From Phytophthora colocasiae (lineage: Eukaryota > Oomycota > Peronosporomycetes > Peronosporales > Peronosporaceae), in the NCBI GenBank assembly GCA_018806915.1, contig JAGKQI010000062.1, positions 62,001 to 126,000 on the forward strand: 64,000 nt of DNA, given 5' to 3'. The stretch's first letter is position 1; each line of letters starts with the position of its first letter. The notes under the pieces were generated by a model. That model saw only the letters and a program-made list of their open reading frames with translations, made no database searches and was not told where the DNA came from. Below are positions 50,624 to 60,045 of the stretch, in pieces. The position numbers were made by a program, and so were the translations under genes.

Positions 50624-53600
50624 TTACACTTCTTGGTTCTCCTTCAACACTTTTTGTGTAATCTGCACAATACGTTCGAAAGCCACGTCGGAGTATCGAC
50701 GCCAGCAGACGTGGTCTCGCCATTGTCGGGTCGGGAGTTGTGGGGTTGTTAAACCGTGGAAAACCTTCGCCACTGCATAACTCGTCCACTTGACATCTTC
50801 AGCGCCACTTTTGTCCTCCTCCTCGCTTCCTTCTCTTAGACCTTCCCCTCCTAGATGAAGCTGGACAAGCGAACGGGTGTCACGCTCGATAGACTCAACC
50901 AAAGACGTGGTGAGCGGCCGTAGCACCTTCAGTAGCTGATCTTCATCCGACTTGTCTTCTCCATCCGTATCGTCCTCGAAATAATGAACCAGTTTCGTCT
51001 CTAGAGCGAGTGCTTTCTCCTCAAGATCTTCTTCTTCATCGTCTTCATTTGATGGAGCTGGAGCTGGTAACGCAGCTGCACTAAGAGCGCCATAAAGGTG
51101 CGCAAGACGTCTAAGTTGACGGGATTCAAGGTGCTCGTGCTTCGCGTACAGAATATCAGTCCATCGGTCAACAGCTTCAGCCTTGATCTCTTCCGTCTCC
51201 TCCACTCTCCAACTTAACTGCACCTGGAAAGCTGGTTCTGACAGCGTCATTCGCTGAATCTGGCCAGTCTGCTGAGCTGCTCGTAGTTCCTGCAGCATCC
51301 GACGTTCGTTAGTTGCTGCCGCAACGACTGCAGCATTCGTTTCTCCCTCCTGTTGGGCTGTCGATTGGGCTAGAACAGCTGCAGGTTCTTCTCCACTCCC
51401 TTTGGAGCTAACAGCTCGTGCATACCAGTGTGCTGTCTCGTGTAAGTGTAAGTCGATGGTCCAGGAGCTCAAATACCCGTCCTTGCGATGTGTAACTCGC
51501 GCATTCGGTAGCTCCTTCCGTCTAACTGCTTCAAGTAGAAGCTTCACGCACGAACGAGGAGCCAACTTCTTCGCTTGAGTGTCCAATAGCTGCAACGTAC
51601 ACCGACTCATACTCAGAGGCCGAAGAGATACAAGTAATCCCTCCTTGTCATCTTCACGCTGTGTATCAAGTGCCAGCAAGGTCAAAAACGTCTCCACAGT
51701 AGCCGCCTTCAAGTCCAGATGCCGTTCCAGCCAATCTCGTTCGAGAGACACGAGTGTCAGGCCTCCACCAGCTGAGTATTTCACATCCACAACATGTTTG
51801 GAGCTTGTAGAAGCCACTTGATACTGGAAAACAAGTGCCAAAAGCCTTCGAAGCTGATCTTGATGCAGCGCTGTAGAAAAGAGCAGAGAGCGGAAATGAA
51901 CAGCGTCGTCGTCCAGTAGATAAAGAAGAGCTCGAGCAGCTTTTCCATCACGACCAGCACGTCCGATCTGCTGAACGTAGCCCTCAACTGACGAAGGCAT
52001 GTGGAAGTGCACCACTGCACGCACGTTCTTCTTGTCGATACCCATTCCGAACGCGATCGTAGCAACAACCACACGCACTCTGCCTTTTGCGAAACCAGTT
52101 CGAACCTTCTCCTTAGCTTCAGGAGTCATCCCAGCATGGAACGCCAACACCTTGCCTGAGCTCCGCCAAGTTGAAGGCAATTGCTCACGAAGCAAAGCCG
52201 ATAGCTCCTCCGTCTGTCGTTGCTGGTGAACGTATACGATAACACCTCCTCCGCTTGCTTTTGGTCCTTTACTGAGCTCAGGAAGGACTTGGACCAGATG
52301 ACGTAGCCTCTCATCGTTAGAACGGACAGAGCGAACCTCAAGTTTCAAATTTCTCCGCTGCCATGGCATTTGAAGCACCATATCGCTTTCATTTTCGCTC
52401 GTCTTGGTCTCTTCTTGACGGGAACGAAGCTGGTGGAGAACATCGCGCACAACGCGTCTCGAAGCGGTAGCTGTGACGCACAGAACGCACTGCGCATGGC
52501 GGAAAATCTCTGCTAACCGTAGATAACTTGGACGGAAGTGATGAGACCATTCAGAAATGCAGTGAGCTTCGTCTACACACACAAGCGCCAAGCGAGCTCG
52601 AACTCGTGGCATGGTAAGAAGCGCCTGCATACCTGCACCTAGGGCCTTCTCCGGCGACAGGAAGATCAGTGACAGTTTATCCGCTAGTAAATCACGGACA
52701 AAAGCCGCGTGCTTCGCTTTGGAACCTGAATCAGAGGATCCGGAGAGACACAGTGCACGAGCTTTCAATGGAGCCGGAAGACTCTCGTACTGGTCGTTCA
52801 TCAGCGAAATAAGCGGTGAAATCACGAGAGTGATTCCTGGTAGAAAAAGAGCTGGGAACTGGTAGCACAGCGACTTACCAGCGCCTGTAGGCAGCACAAG
52901 AAGTGTGTCTTTCCGACGGAGAACTCTTGATATTGCCCACTGTTGGCCTGGACGAAATTCAGCGTGGCCAAACACCAATCGTAAGTTTGTCACCATCGCT
53001 TCTCGTTGTTCTTCTTCACTGGCTTCGATATCAAGAGGGACACACTCGATAGCTTCAGCTTGAGCTGCTGATTCACTGGCACTGGACGTGGAAGACGCAA
53101 TAAATAGCGTTTGAAGCGCCATTGGAACGTGATCGTCTTCCCAGAGGAAAAAGTCACAGCGACCTTCATCGAAGCTCAAAGGACATGCGAAAAACCGGCG
53201 GCCGTGGTTCTTGTTCTTCTTCTTCACCTCCAAACTCTGGCACACAAGTGCATGATGACATCTCGGGGGTTCCAAAGGCTCTGATCGCTCCTTAGAAGAA
53301 CTTGAAGCCTTCTGATCTGCAAGATCACGTGCTTGTTCAACCTTGGCCAGTGCCTCCAGACATTCTTCAATGAAATCCACTCCATCGTCAGCCAACAGAG
53401 GTTTGTTTTGCTTGCGTTGCTGACTTCCATTCGCATTGACAACTGGTGCTACACCTGTAGAGTTGTCTCCAGTAGCTTCATCCAAAGGGTTCTCGTTCCG
53501 AGCTCGTAGATATGCAGGACGCTTCTTGGCTCGTCCAGAGCTTCCCTTGAATCTTTTGCGCATGTTAAGCCGCACGAAGTTGTCACTAACTGCACTCTGC

Positions 53601-54403
53601 GCGTCCTCCGCCTTCCACCGCTCAAATTCAGCTGTCTTCCCAAAAGTACTTGAAGCTGGTCCGCTACTTTCTGCTGGAGCGTCAAAAGCATCGAGGCTTA
53701 AAGCTGTTCCGGAAGTAGCGAAGCCCCAAGTCTCTTCTTCATCTGGAGCTCTCCGCTTACCTGCCACCTTAGCTTCTGTCTCCTCCATTTGTCCATCTTC
53801 TTCATCATGACTTGGAAACTTCAAGGAGGATGAGCCTGAACCTCCAAGGATACTGTCCAGCTCTTCCTCGTCGTCTCCTTCCTCCTCCTTTTGGTCATTG
53901 CCGAAGACCTCCTGAAACACACGATCGAAGCCTGTTTCTTGACGTTCTCTTTCTTGTTGCTTGGCTCGTTCAGCAGCTTCATCTTGAGGTTTCTTGACCG
54001 CTCCATTGCGCCACAATTGCTGTCGTTCCTGCACGGACATTGACAGCCTTATGACTCCCGATTTTCGATCATTTTTCAACTTGTGCTGCGTTGTTTTAAC
54101 AGGTTTTTGGACAGTTGGTCTCTGAAGAACCTGTGATTTTGTGTCGATTTTGGTTTTCTTCTGTTTCTTCTTGTCTAGAGCGCGTAGCAGCCACGTAGAG
54201 TCATCCAAGCTGGAAATAGAGGACTTCTGAGACTTAACATTAGAATTTGTAGTCTTCCCGGCACTTCTACGAGGTGCAAAAAGAGGTGTAGATAGAGAAG
54301 ACGACGTAGAAGAAGATGGCTCTACATCTGTTAACTTAAGCGCTGTTGAGGCGGAGTTCTTGGCGCTTGAAGAACTGTCCGGATCTTGCCGACGAGGCCA
54401 CAT
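50624..54403 (-). CDS. RecQ4-type DNA helicase with GRF zinc finger
   Basis: 1,259 residues with no intron. The N-terminal about 380 residues are disordered and charged. A GRF zinc finger (CHHALVCQSL...GRRFFACP...CDFFLWEDD, about residues 384-425) comes next. The superfamily-2 helicase core follows: FRPGQQWAISRVL with the Q-like motif, VLPTGAGKSLCYQFPALF as motif I (about 510), DEAHCISEWSHHFRPSY as motif II, and IAFGMGIDKKNVRAVVHFHMP and QQIGRAGRDGKAARALLYL as motifs V-VI. QQIGRAGRDG and the lack of a clear RQC/HRDC pair favour RecQ4. An acidic tail ends the protein. RecQ4 acts in replication initiation and repair. A GRF finger, usually in APE2, TOP3 and NEIL3, may bind single-stranded DNA. 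Divergent from HDDC2, with 115 bp between starts. Confidence 0.9.
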   Translation of the reverse strand: MWPRRQDPDSSSSAKNSASTALKLTDVEPSSSTSSSLSTPLFAPRRSAGKTTNSNVKSQKSSISSLDDSTWLLRALDKKKQKKTKIDTKSQVLQRPTVQKPVKTTQHKLKNDRKSGVIRLSMSVQERQQLWRNGAVKKPQDEAAERAKQQERERQETGFDRVFQEVFGNDQKEEEGDDEEELDSILGGSGSSSLKFPSHDEEDGQMEETEAKVAGKRRAPDEEETWGFATSGTALSLDAFDAPAESSGPASSTFGKTAEFERWKAEDAQSAVSDNFVRLNMRKRFKGSSGRAKKRPAYLRARNENPLDEATGDNSTGVAPVVNANGSQQRKQNKPLLADDGVDFIEECLEALAKVEQARDLADQKASSSSKERSEPLEPPRCHHALVCQSLEVKKKNKNHGRRFFACPLSFDEGRCDFFLWEDDHVPMALQTLFIASSTSSASESAAQAEAIECVPLDIEASEEEQREAMVTNLRLVFGHAEFRPGQQWAISRVLRRKDTLLVLPTGAGKSLCYQFPALFLPGITLVISPLISLMNDQYESLPAPLKARALCLSGSSDSGSKAKHAAFVRDLLADKLSLIFLSPEKALGAGMQALLTMPRVRARLALVCVDEAHCISEWSHHFRPSYLRLAEIFRHAQCVLCVTATASRRVVRDVLHQLRSRQEETKTSENESDMVLQMPWQRRNLKLEVRSVRSNDERLRHLVQVLPELSKGPKASGGGVIVYVHQQRQTEELSALLREQLPSTWRSSGKVLAFHAGMTPEAKEKVRTGFAKGRVRVVVATIAFGMGIDKKNVRAVVHFHMPSSVEGYVQQIGRAGRDGKAARALLYLLDDDAVHFRSLLFSTALHQDQLRRLLALVFQYQVASTSSKHVVDVKYSAGGGLTLVSLERDWLERHLDLKAATVETFLTLLALDTQREDDKEGLLVSLRPLSMSRCTLQLLDTQAKKLAPRSCVKLLLEAVRRKELPNARVTHRKDGYLSSWTIDLHLHETAHWYARAVSSKGSGEEPAAVLAQSTAQQEGETNAAVVAAATNERRMLQELRAAQQTGQIQRMTLSEPAFQVQLSWRVEETEEIKAEAVDRWTDILYAKHEHLESRQLRRLAHLYGALSAAALPAPAPSNEDDEEEDLEEKALALETKLVHYFEDDTDGEDKSDEDQLLKVLRPLTTSLVESIERDTRSLVQLHLGGEGLREGSEEEDKSGAEDVKWTSYAVAKVFHGLTTPQLPTRQWRDHVCWRRYSDVAFERIVQITQKVLKENQEV

Positions 54404-54518
54404 TTAGGAAGTGCGCAATTGCATTCTGATTGGCTGACATTTTGTAACCATAACCGTTTTTTTATAACTGATACAGTTAGAAAAAGCGTAACCCTGGGGG
54501 TACATAATTCAATTGAGC

Positions 54519-55628
54519 ATGTCAATGGCAACGGGTGCTAAAGCGTTGAGCGCTATCGAGTTCTTGCGTCTATGTGGGCGTCTCAAAGTACGTTGCTGTG
54601 GTTTATATGTATACTTGAGTATATTCTATATCTTTCTATAAAGTCACTACTGCGGAATCTTGGTTTGACTGCTGCTATTTTGTTGATTAACGTACTGAAA
54701 TGTGTCATTGCTATTTGTTGCGATCGTATTCAGACTCTTAAGCGCACTGGATGGGTCAACAACAAGGTGGCACTTCCTGAGTCTGTGGCTGATCATATGT
54801 ACCGCATGAGCATGTGCTGTATGCTGCTGGATGATGCCAATGATACTGTGAACCGCTCGAAGTACGTGATGCTCGTTCCTGTCCAGTCGTTTGTACATCT
54901 TGTAGTTGACGGTGTAATGTACTGGCACAGATGCATCAAAATGGCTATTGTGCATGACCTAGCGGAATCTCTTGTTGGTGATATCACACCTCACGATGGT
55001 AGGGGAGTTCTGGTTTAGATATGGAGACGTTTGGGTCGTTGACTTGGCTTCTTGCAGGTGTTGCTGAGGAGGACAAGCACCGCATGGAGAAAGTGCGTTA
55101 GTAAACTTGCATGCATGCGTATATGTTAGGTATTTTACTGACGGCGAAGGATACGCGTTGCTGTTGTTGTTGTTGTTGTTGTTCAGGAAGCGCTAGATGA
55201 GATCTGTAACACACTGGGCGATACCCCTTCTGCTTTGGAGATCCGTTCGCTGTGGAGTGAGTACGAAGCTGGATCCACTGAGGAGGCCAAGATCGTTAAA
55301 GTTCGTATCGATATTAGCTCTGCTACTGTTATTTTTTCTGACAATTGCTGCCTGTGTAGGATTTTGACAAGTTCGAGATGATCCTGCAGGCCGACGACTA
55401 TGAACGCGGTACGTACCGTGTTTGCGTCCTTTACAGCATGTTTTCATGCTAATTCTGCGTGTGTACCATGTTCGTTTGTGTCCTCCAGCCCAGAATGTTC
55501 CGCTAGATGACTTCTTCCAGAGCACCAAGGGGAAATTTCGTACGCCGTTGGTTCAGTCCTGGGTGGAGGAGCTCACGACACAGCGCAACGCACGTCTTGG
55601 CGTCAAGGAACCTGCCAATGACAAGTAA
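54519..55628 (+). CDS. HDDC2-type 5'-deoxynucleotidase (HD domain), seven exons
   Basis: HD-domain phosphohydrolase that dephosphorylates deoxynucleoside monophosphates. Exons: 54519-54587, 54734-54861, 54931-54998, 55058-55092, 55187-55300, 55360-55408, 55489-55628; introns 59-146 bp, all GT...AG. The joined frame gives 200 residues without a stop and follows HDDC2 throughout: AIEFLRLCGRLK-TLKRTGWV, VADHMYRMSMCC with the first metal His, IKMAIVHDLAESLVGDITPHD with the HD pair, then EEDKHRMEK, LWSEYEAGSTEEAKIVK and FDKFEMILQADDYE with the last metal Asp. The C-terminus has DFFQSTKGKFRTPLVQSW. The fit in every exon makes the model secure. Intron density is unusual for this window, where most genes have none or one. 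Confidence 0.93.
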
Positions 55629-55922
55629 ACGCAGTAGATATCTCGAATATGCTGGCCAAAGGTGCTAAGAAGTTGCAGCGTGCCTTCTCATAGTGAAACC
55701 AAGTCAAGGCAGAGTGTAGGTCAACTTCAACGTCGTAAAAATGCTATGCCCCTGCTATGCAAATCATGTCCAGCCAATCAGTAGTAAATAAAATTATAAT
55801 TGGTTGAAATTAAAGTCGAGTTGCTATTGGTCATAAAAAACAAAGCCAAAACGTGGCCGATCCTGACCTGTCAGTTCCGATTTCCCCCAAGAGCGTCGAT
55901 CTGTCCCCACATCTCGTGTCCA

Positions 55923-56807
55923 ATGTCTCTCGCCGCTGTGCCCACTTCCTCGTTGCTCTCGGAGCTGCAGAAGCGTATTGAATGCGCCAACAAGAAGGAG
56001 CGTCGTACCATTTTCATCGGTATGCAGCAATAAACTGATTCAATTGCGCAATCAATTGACAATTCCGAAGTACTGACAATACCGTTTTCGCAATTGCAGG
56101 CCCCCCTGGATGTGGCAAGGGCACGCAATCGCCTCTGGTGAAGGACGAGTACTGCCTGTGCCACTTGGCTACTGGTGACATCCTGCGTGCTGCTGTGGCT
56201 GCCGGCACTGAGATGGGCAAGAAGGCTAAGGCCGCTATGGAGTCGGGAGCCCTCGTGACCGATGAAATCGTGGTGGGCATCATCAAGGACGCCATCAAGA
56301 GCCCCGAGTGCCGTCGCGGTTTCATCCTTGACGGCTTCCCGCGCACGGTTGTGCAGGCCAAGAAGGTGGGCACACGGACAGAAATGTCATTTGTGACAAG
56401 AGTTAACGTACTAACGATGACTTCTGCTTGCCATGATCATATAGCTTGACGAGATGCTTGCTGAGGAGAACACCCAGGTGGACGCTGTGGTCAACTTCAA
56501 CGTACCGGACTCGGTTTTGGTGGAGCGTATCTCTGGCCGTCGTGTGCACCCTGCCAGTGGCCGCAGCTACCACGTCAAGTTCGCCCCGCCTAAGGTGGCC
56601 GGCAAGGACGACATCACTGGTGAGCCCCTGATCCAGCGCAAGGACGACAACGAGGCCACTCTGGGCTCGCGTCTTGAGGCTTTCCACAAGCAGACGCAGC
56701 CCGTTATCGACTTCTACCGCAAGCAGGGCAAGCTCGCCGATGTGAACGCTCACACGGACATGGGCAAGGTCACCGCGCAGATCCGCGAGACCCTCGGCTC
56801 GAACTAG
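55923..56807 (+). CDS. Adenylate kinase (long, AK2-type)
   Basis: Interconverts ATP plus AMP and 2 ADP. Exons 55923-56019, 56100-56365, 56445-56807, with introns of 80 and 79 bp. The first intron splits a Gly codon at the very start of the P-loop: TIFIG | PPGCGKGTQ. The product has 241 residues. Other blocks: [12 protein letters not shown] (AMP site), [21 protein letters not shown] (spans intron 2), [28 protein letters not shown], and the LID with [18 protein letters not shown]. The full-length LID marks the long form found in the cytosol or the mitochondrial intermembrane space. No targeting peptide is obvious. The ATG at 55923 gives the expected N-terminus. Confidence 0.96.
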
Positions 56808-57170
56808 ATTGTCATTTTGACTCTAGAGCAGGCAACGTAGCTGGTGCTTGCTAATGCTCGAGGTATCGAGCACTTTTCTTCAAGAGCTGCACGAATATCG
56901 AATAAAGATATCTGCACCTTGTTGTTCCTCAATTCATTCATCGACACTTGATCCGCAAGATGGCAAAGTTGTTAAAACAGCGATCCCCATCTCCTTGCGT
57001 TCCAGGATGCTACGTCAGTACCTTTTCAAAACCGGTTTCATACCGTTGCCTTTTCGAAAACCGCTGCTAACCAATCAACGCCATCTCATCACTATCTCGA
57101 GGGTATCTAGTGACACGTCATGCTTGTCACCTCAGATCGAACCTCTACGTCATTGTATCATTTTTCGACC
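56808..57170. other. Intergenic between adenylate kinase and HACD genes
   Basis: 363 bp with short frames only. It probably holds the adenylate kinase 3' end and the HACD promoter; no distinct motif seen. Confidence 0.4.
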
Positions 57171-57950
57171 ATGGCCAAGAACGCGCTGCTGAATCTCTAT
57201 CTGCTCGCCTTCAATGGCGCCTCATGCGCTGGATGGGCTTATGTGCTATATCTGACTGTATCTACAGTGCTTAAATCTCATGAGGCTGGACAGGACTGGG
57301 ATCAGGTAGCTCAATCCACTTGGAACGTTGTGTCAATGCCCCTCAAGGTGGTGCAGACGATGGCAGTGATGGAGATCGTCCACGCTGCGGTGGGTTTTGT
57401 GCGTTCTCCCTTGGGTTCTACCCTCATGCAAGTGAGCTCCCGTCTGTGGCTTGTCTGGGCCATCAACGTGCTGTGCCCCGTGTCCCGGTACCAGTTCGGT
57501 TTCCCCCTTATGGTTGCTAGCTGGGGACTCGTGGAGGTGCCGCGTTACTCGTTCTACGCTCTCAACCTGTACAACGCTGTGCCTGGTTTCTTGTTCTTCC
57601 TGCGTTACCATCTCTTCATGGTGCTCTACCCGTCGGGTGTCCTCGGTACGTTTTCTCCCATCGTTTGATGCTCAATTTTCTGGTGATTTCTATGTAAAAT
57701 GCAAAGCTCACGTTGTGTTTTTTGGTGATCTTTACCAGGTGAGGTGCTCTGTATGGTGAGCTCGTTGAGCTTCCTGTCTACGGGTGCATACGCTATTGCG
57801 CTGCCTAACACGCACAACATTTCGCTCTCGCTCTACGTCGTGGTCATTCTCGTGCTGGTCGTGTACATTCCCGGTCTGCCCGTCATGTACGGCCACATGC
57901 TCACGCAGCGTAACCGCGCATACTCCAAGACGAAGGCCAAGACGGCGTAG
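57171..57950 (+). CDS. Very-long-chain 3-hydroxyacyl-CoA dehydratase (HACD/PHS1)
   Basis: Third step of ER fatty-acid elongation, dehydrating 3-hydroxyacyl-CoA. Exons 57171-57645 and 57739-57950 flank a 93-bp intron (GTACGT...TACCAG) that splits a Gly codon. The product has 228 residues. Multi-pass membrane protein: LLNLYLLAFNGASCAGWAYVLYL, AVMEIVHAAVGFVRSPL, LWLVWAINVL, LMVASWGLVEVPRYSFYAL, FFLRYHLFMVLYPSGVLGE and ISLSLYVVVILVLVVYIPGLP. The catalytic Tyr and Glu of the family lie around EVPRYSFYALN and YPSGVLGE. LMQVSSRLWLVW is another PTPLA signature. The basic C-terminus (KTKAKTA) could serve as an ER-retention signal; that is inference. Confidence 0.95.
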
Positions 57951-58169
57951 ATTACGCAGGGTTTGTCCTTTATTTTCGCGAGCTGAAAAGTTCGAGAAAA
58001 CTGGTAAAGGCGTTGAAGCAGTTCAGATCAACAAGAAAAAATATCGCGCGCTGTGCACGTGTGCTAGTCTATTCGTATAGCTTCTTGTTGCCCTTGTGCT
58101 GTTGTTAAATGGACTCGTTCCCTTAAATCAACACTACCGACGCAGTAAAGTTTACAGATATCCATCGAG

Positions 58170-59138
58170 CTAGAAGATGCTGGAATCCTCCATGTCCTTA
58201 TCGTCGCCAGTCTCCTTGAGCACTTTACGCGACACGAACATGAGCAACGCACCGATAGCTCCAACGACACCGACGATAACCACTACCAGTGTTTGATCCA
58301 AAGACCTGCTGGAAGTGGACGATGCAGCGGATTTAGTCTTGTTCTCAAGTGCCTCAGCACTGGTAGTCGAACCGCTAGACTGCTCATAAGACTGCCCTTC
58401 CACACTCTGTGCGCTTGAACTCGAAGATGACGACCAGCCCTTAGGTCTAGCATCGAAATTATTAGGTTGCGGTGGCCCGTGTGTCTTTGCTGAAGTCGGA
58501 ACTGGAGTCGGAGCTGGAGTTGGAACGGGGGTTGGAGCTGGAGTCGGAGCTGGGGTTGGAGCAGGAGTTGGAACTGAAGGTGGAGTTGGAATTGGAGTAG
58601 GAGCTGGGGTTGGTGCCGGCGTCCATGGTGAAGTCGTCGGCATATTTTTGACACTTTCAGTCACGCCATTCGACTTGCTGTCCGTGCTGTCGTTCGACTC
58701 ATCGTCGAATGAGCCATCATCGTCCTCTTGCTTCGTCTCCTCTGAGCTGCTATAACCTTTGCTGTCACTGTTCGAACATGGCTTCTGAATCTCCCTGTCG
58801 GCTGAAAAACTAGTCTCCGGAGCTGTTGTTGTTGGGTCTGGTGTTGCTGTCACTAGGCTGTCAAACGACACAGATTTCTGATCGTCGTCCCGACTGCCGT
58901 CCTTGTAGCTCCCCTGGTTCCAGACCTCTTTGGACACTGTCGTCGTGCTCTGCTTGGTATCTGTCGTGACGACTCCGACCTCCTGTTGCATAACTGCCAT
59001 TGATCCGGAGCCTGAATTGCGTGTATCAACACTGCGCATCGTACGGCCTTCGGCGGCCGTTAAAAGCAGTGCAAGTGCCAGTACGAGCGTCACTACCGAC
59101 GCCCGTCGACGCCATCGAGGCGCCAGGTACACGCACAT
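58170..59138 (-). CDS. Proline-repeat type I membrane protein, function unknown
   Basis: 322 residues from the ATG at 59138; the longer frame begins upstream at a TTG. A basic start leads into a signal sequence (MCVYLAPRWRRRASVVTLVLALALLLTAAEG). The ectodomain is Ser/Thr/Asp-rich, then about 45 residues of PTPAPTP-type repeats, which are likely O-glycosylated and stretched. A Ser-rich stalk follows, then a single membrane span LVVVIVGVVGAIGALLMFV (about 285-303) and a short acidic tail ending KDMEDSSIF. PTPAPTP repeats are frequent in oomycete wall or surface proteins. No enzymatic domain is visible. A cell-wall-spanning role is a guess. Confidence 0.8.
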   Translation of the reverse strand: MCVYLAPRWRRRASVVTLVLALALLLTAAEGRTMRSVDTRNSGSGSMAVMQQEVGVVTTDTKQSTTTVSKEVWNQGSYKDGSRDDDQKSVSFDSLVTATPDPTTTAPETSFSADREIQKPCSNSDSKGYSSSEETKQEDDDGSFDDESNDSTDSKSNGVTESVKNMPTTSPWTPAPTPAPTPIPTPPSVPTPAPTPAPTPAPTPVPTPAPTPVPTSAKTHGPPQPNNFDARPKGWSSSSSSSAQSVEGQSYEQSSGSTTSAEALENKTKSAASSTSSRSLDQTLVVVIVGVVGAIGALLMFVSRKVLKETGDDKDMEDSSIF

Positions 59139-60045
59139 CCACCGCCTTCTTTTCGGTTGGACGAATGTTCTAAGACCCAATGACCCCAGACCAGAGCAAA
59201 GCAATTGGAAGCTCTCACAATTCACAGAGCTGTGCCGCAAGGCCTTTTCGCTCTTCCCGACTTTCCTGTCTCTCGCCTGTGCGTAAATGGAGCACTACAA
59301 AAGCTCTTCTTTTGGCCGTGTGCAAAGTTGCCAACTGGTCCATCGTACGCGTGAGCGACTCGGTCACCGAGTCGGTGGGCGCTGAGCAGCGACACTCGCC
59401 AAGCTTTTGGCCGGCCATGTGGCCTCGCACGACTGAACTACCTGAACCAGAAAGAGACCCAGCTGCCTGCGAGGAAACATGGTGTGCAACATGTACCTCT
59501 TTAATATTTGATTTCCTGATAAAATAATTGTGTCTGAAGTTATGTTTTTAACAGGAAAATGAGACATCGACTGGAATGTATATACCTGCAGGAATTGATA
59601 GACAGTGATTAATTGAGAGCGGGATACACTGCTCAAACAGCAGCTTTCGATTGAAGACTTGTTGCTCGCACACAACTTGCGTCGAGCAATTCTACATGTA
59701 GGACTGTCAGACACAACTTTCTGCTGCAATTGCTGTTCGATGCGATGACCTCCGAGCGTGAACGTGTTTTCTGCTTGCCACGCACGAGATATCACCGGGG
59801 CAATTAACTTTCCGCTGCTTTTTGCTGCTTTCGTCTGAACTGATGTTAGTTTTTGGATGATGGTTGCTGCAACCTCTTCTCAAGTTCCGACTCAACTTGA
59901 GTCACGAAAGTGGCAATCCTCAAAACCTTACTATTATTCATGTAGCAGAAGTAGTGTGAAAGTGCTTCCCTGTACGAATAACTTTAACTCTTGCTGGTGT
60001 AAATTTTTGATCGGATGCAGCTAATTCATGACATGTACTTCTAGT
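59139..60045. other. Intergenic, no supported gene
   Basis: Short, composition-biased frames on both strands (longest 143 codons, minus, 59364-59795) lack any family signal. It contains the promoter of the proline-repeat gene and the 3' end of the FYVE-GLTP gene. Confidence 0.45.
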
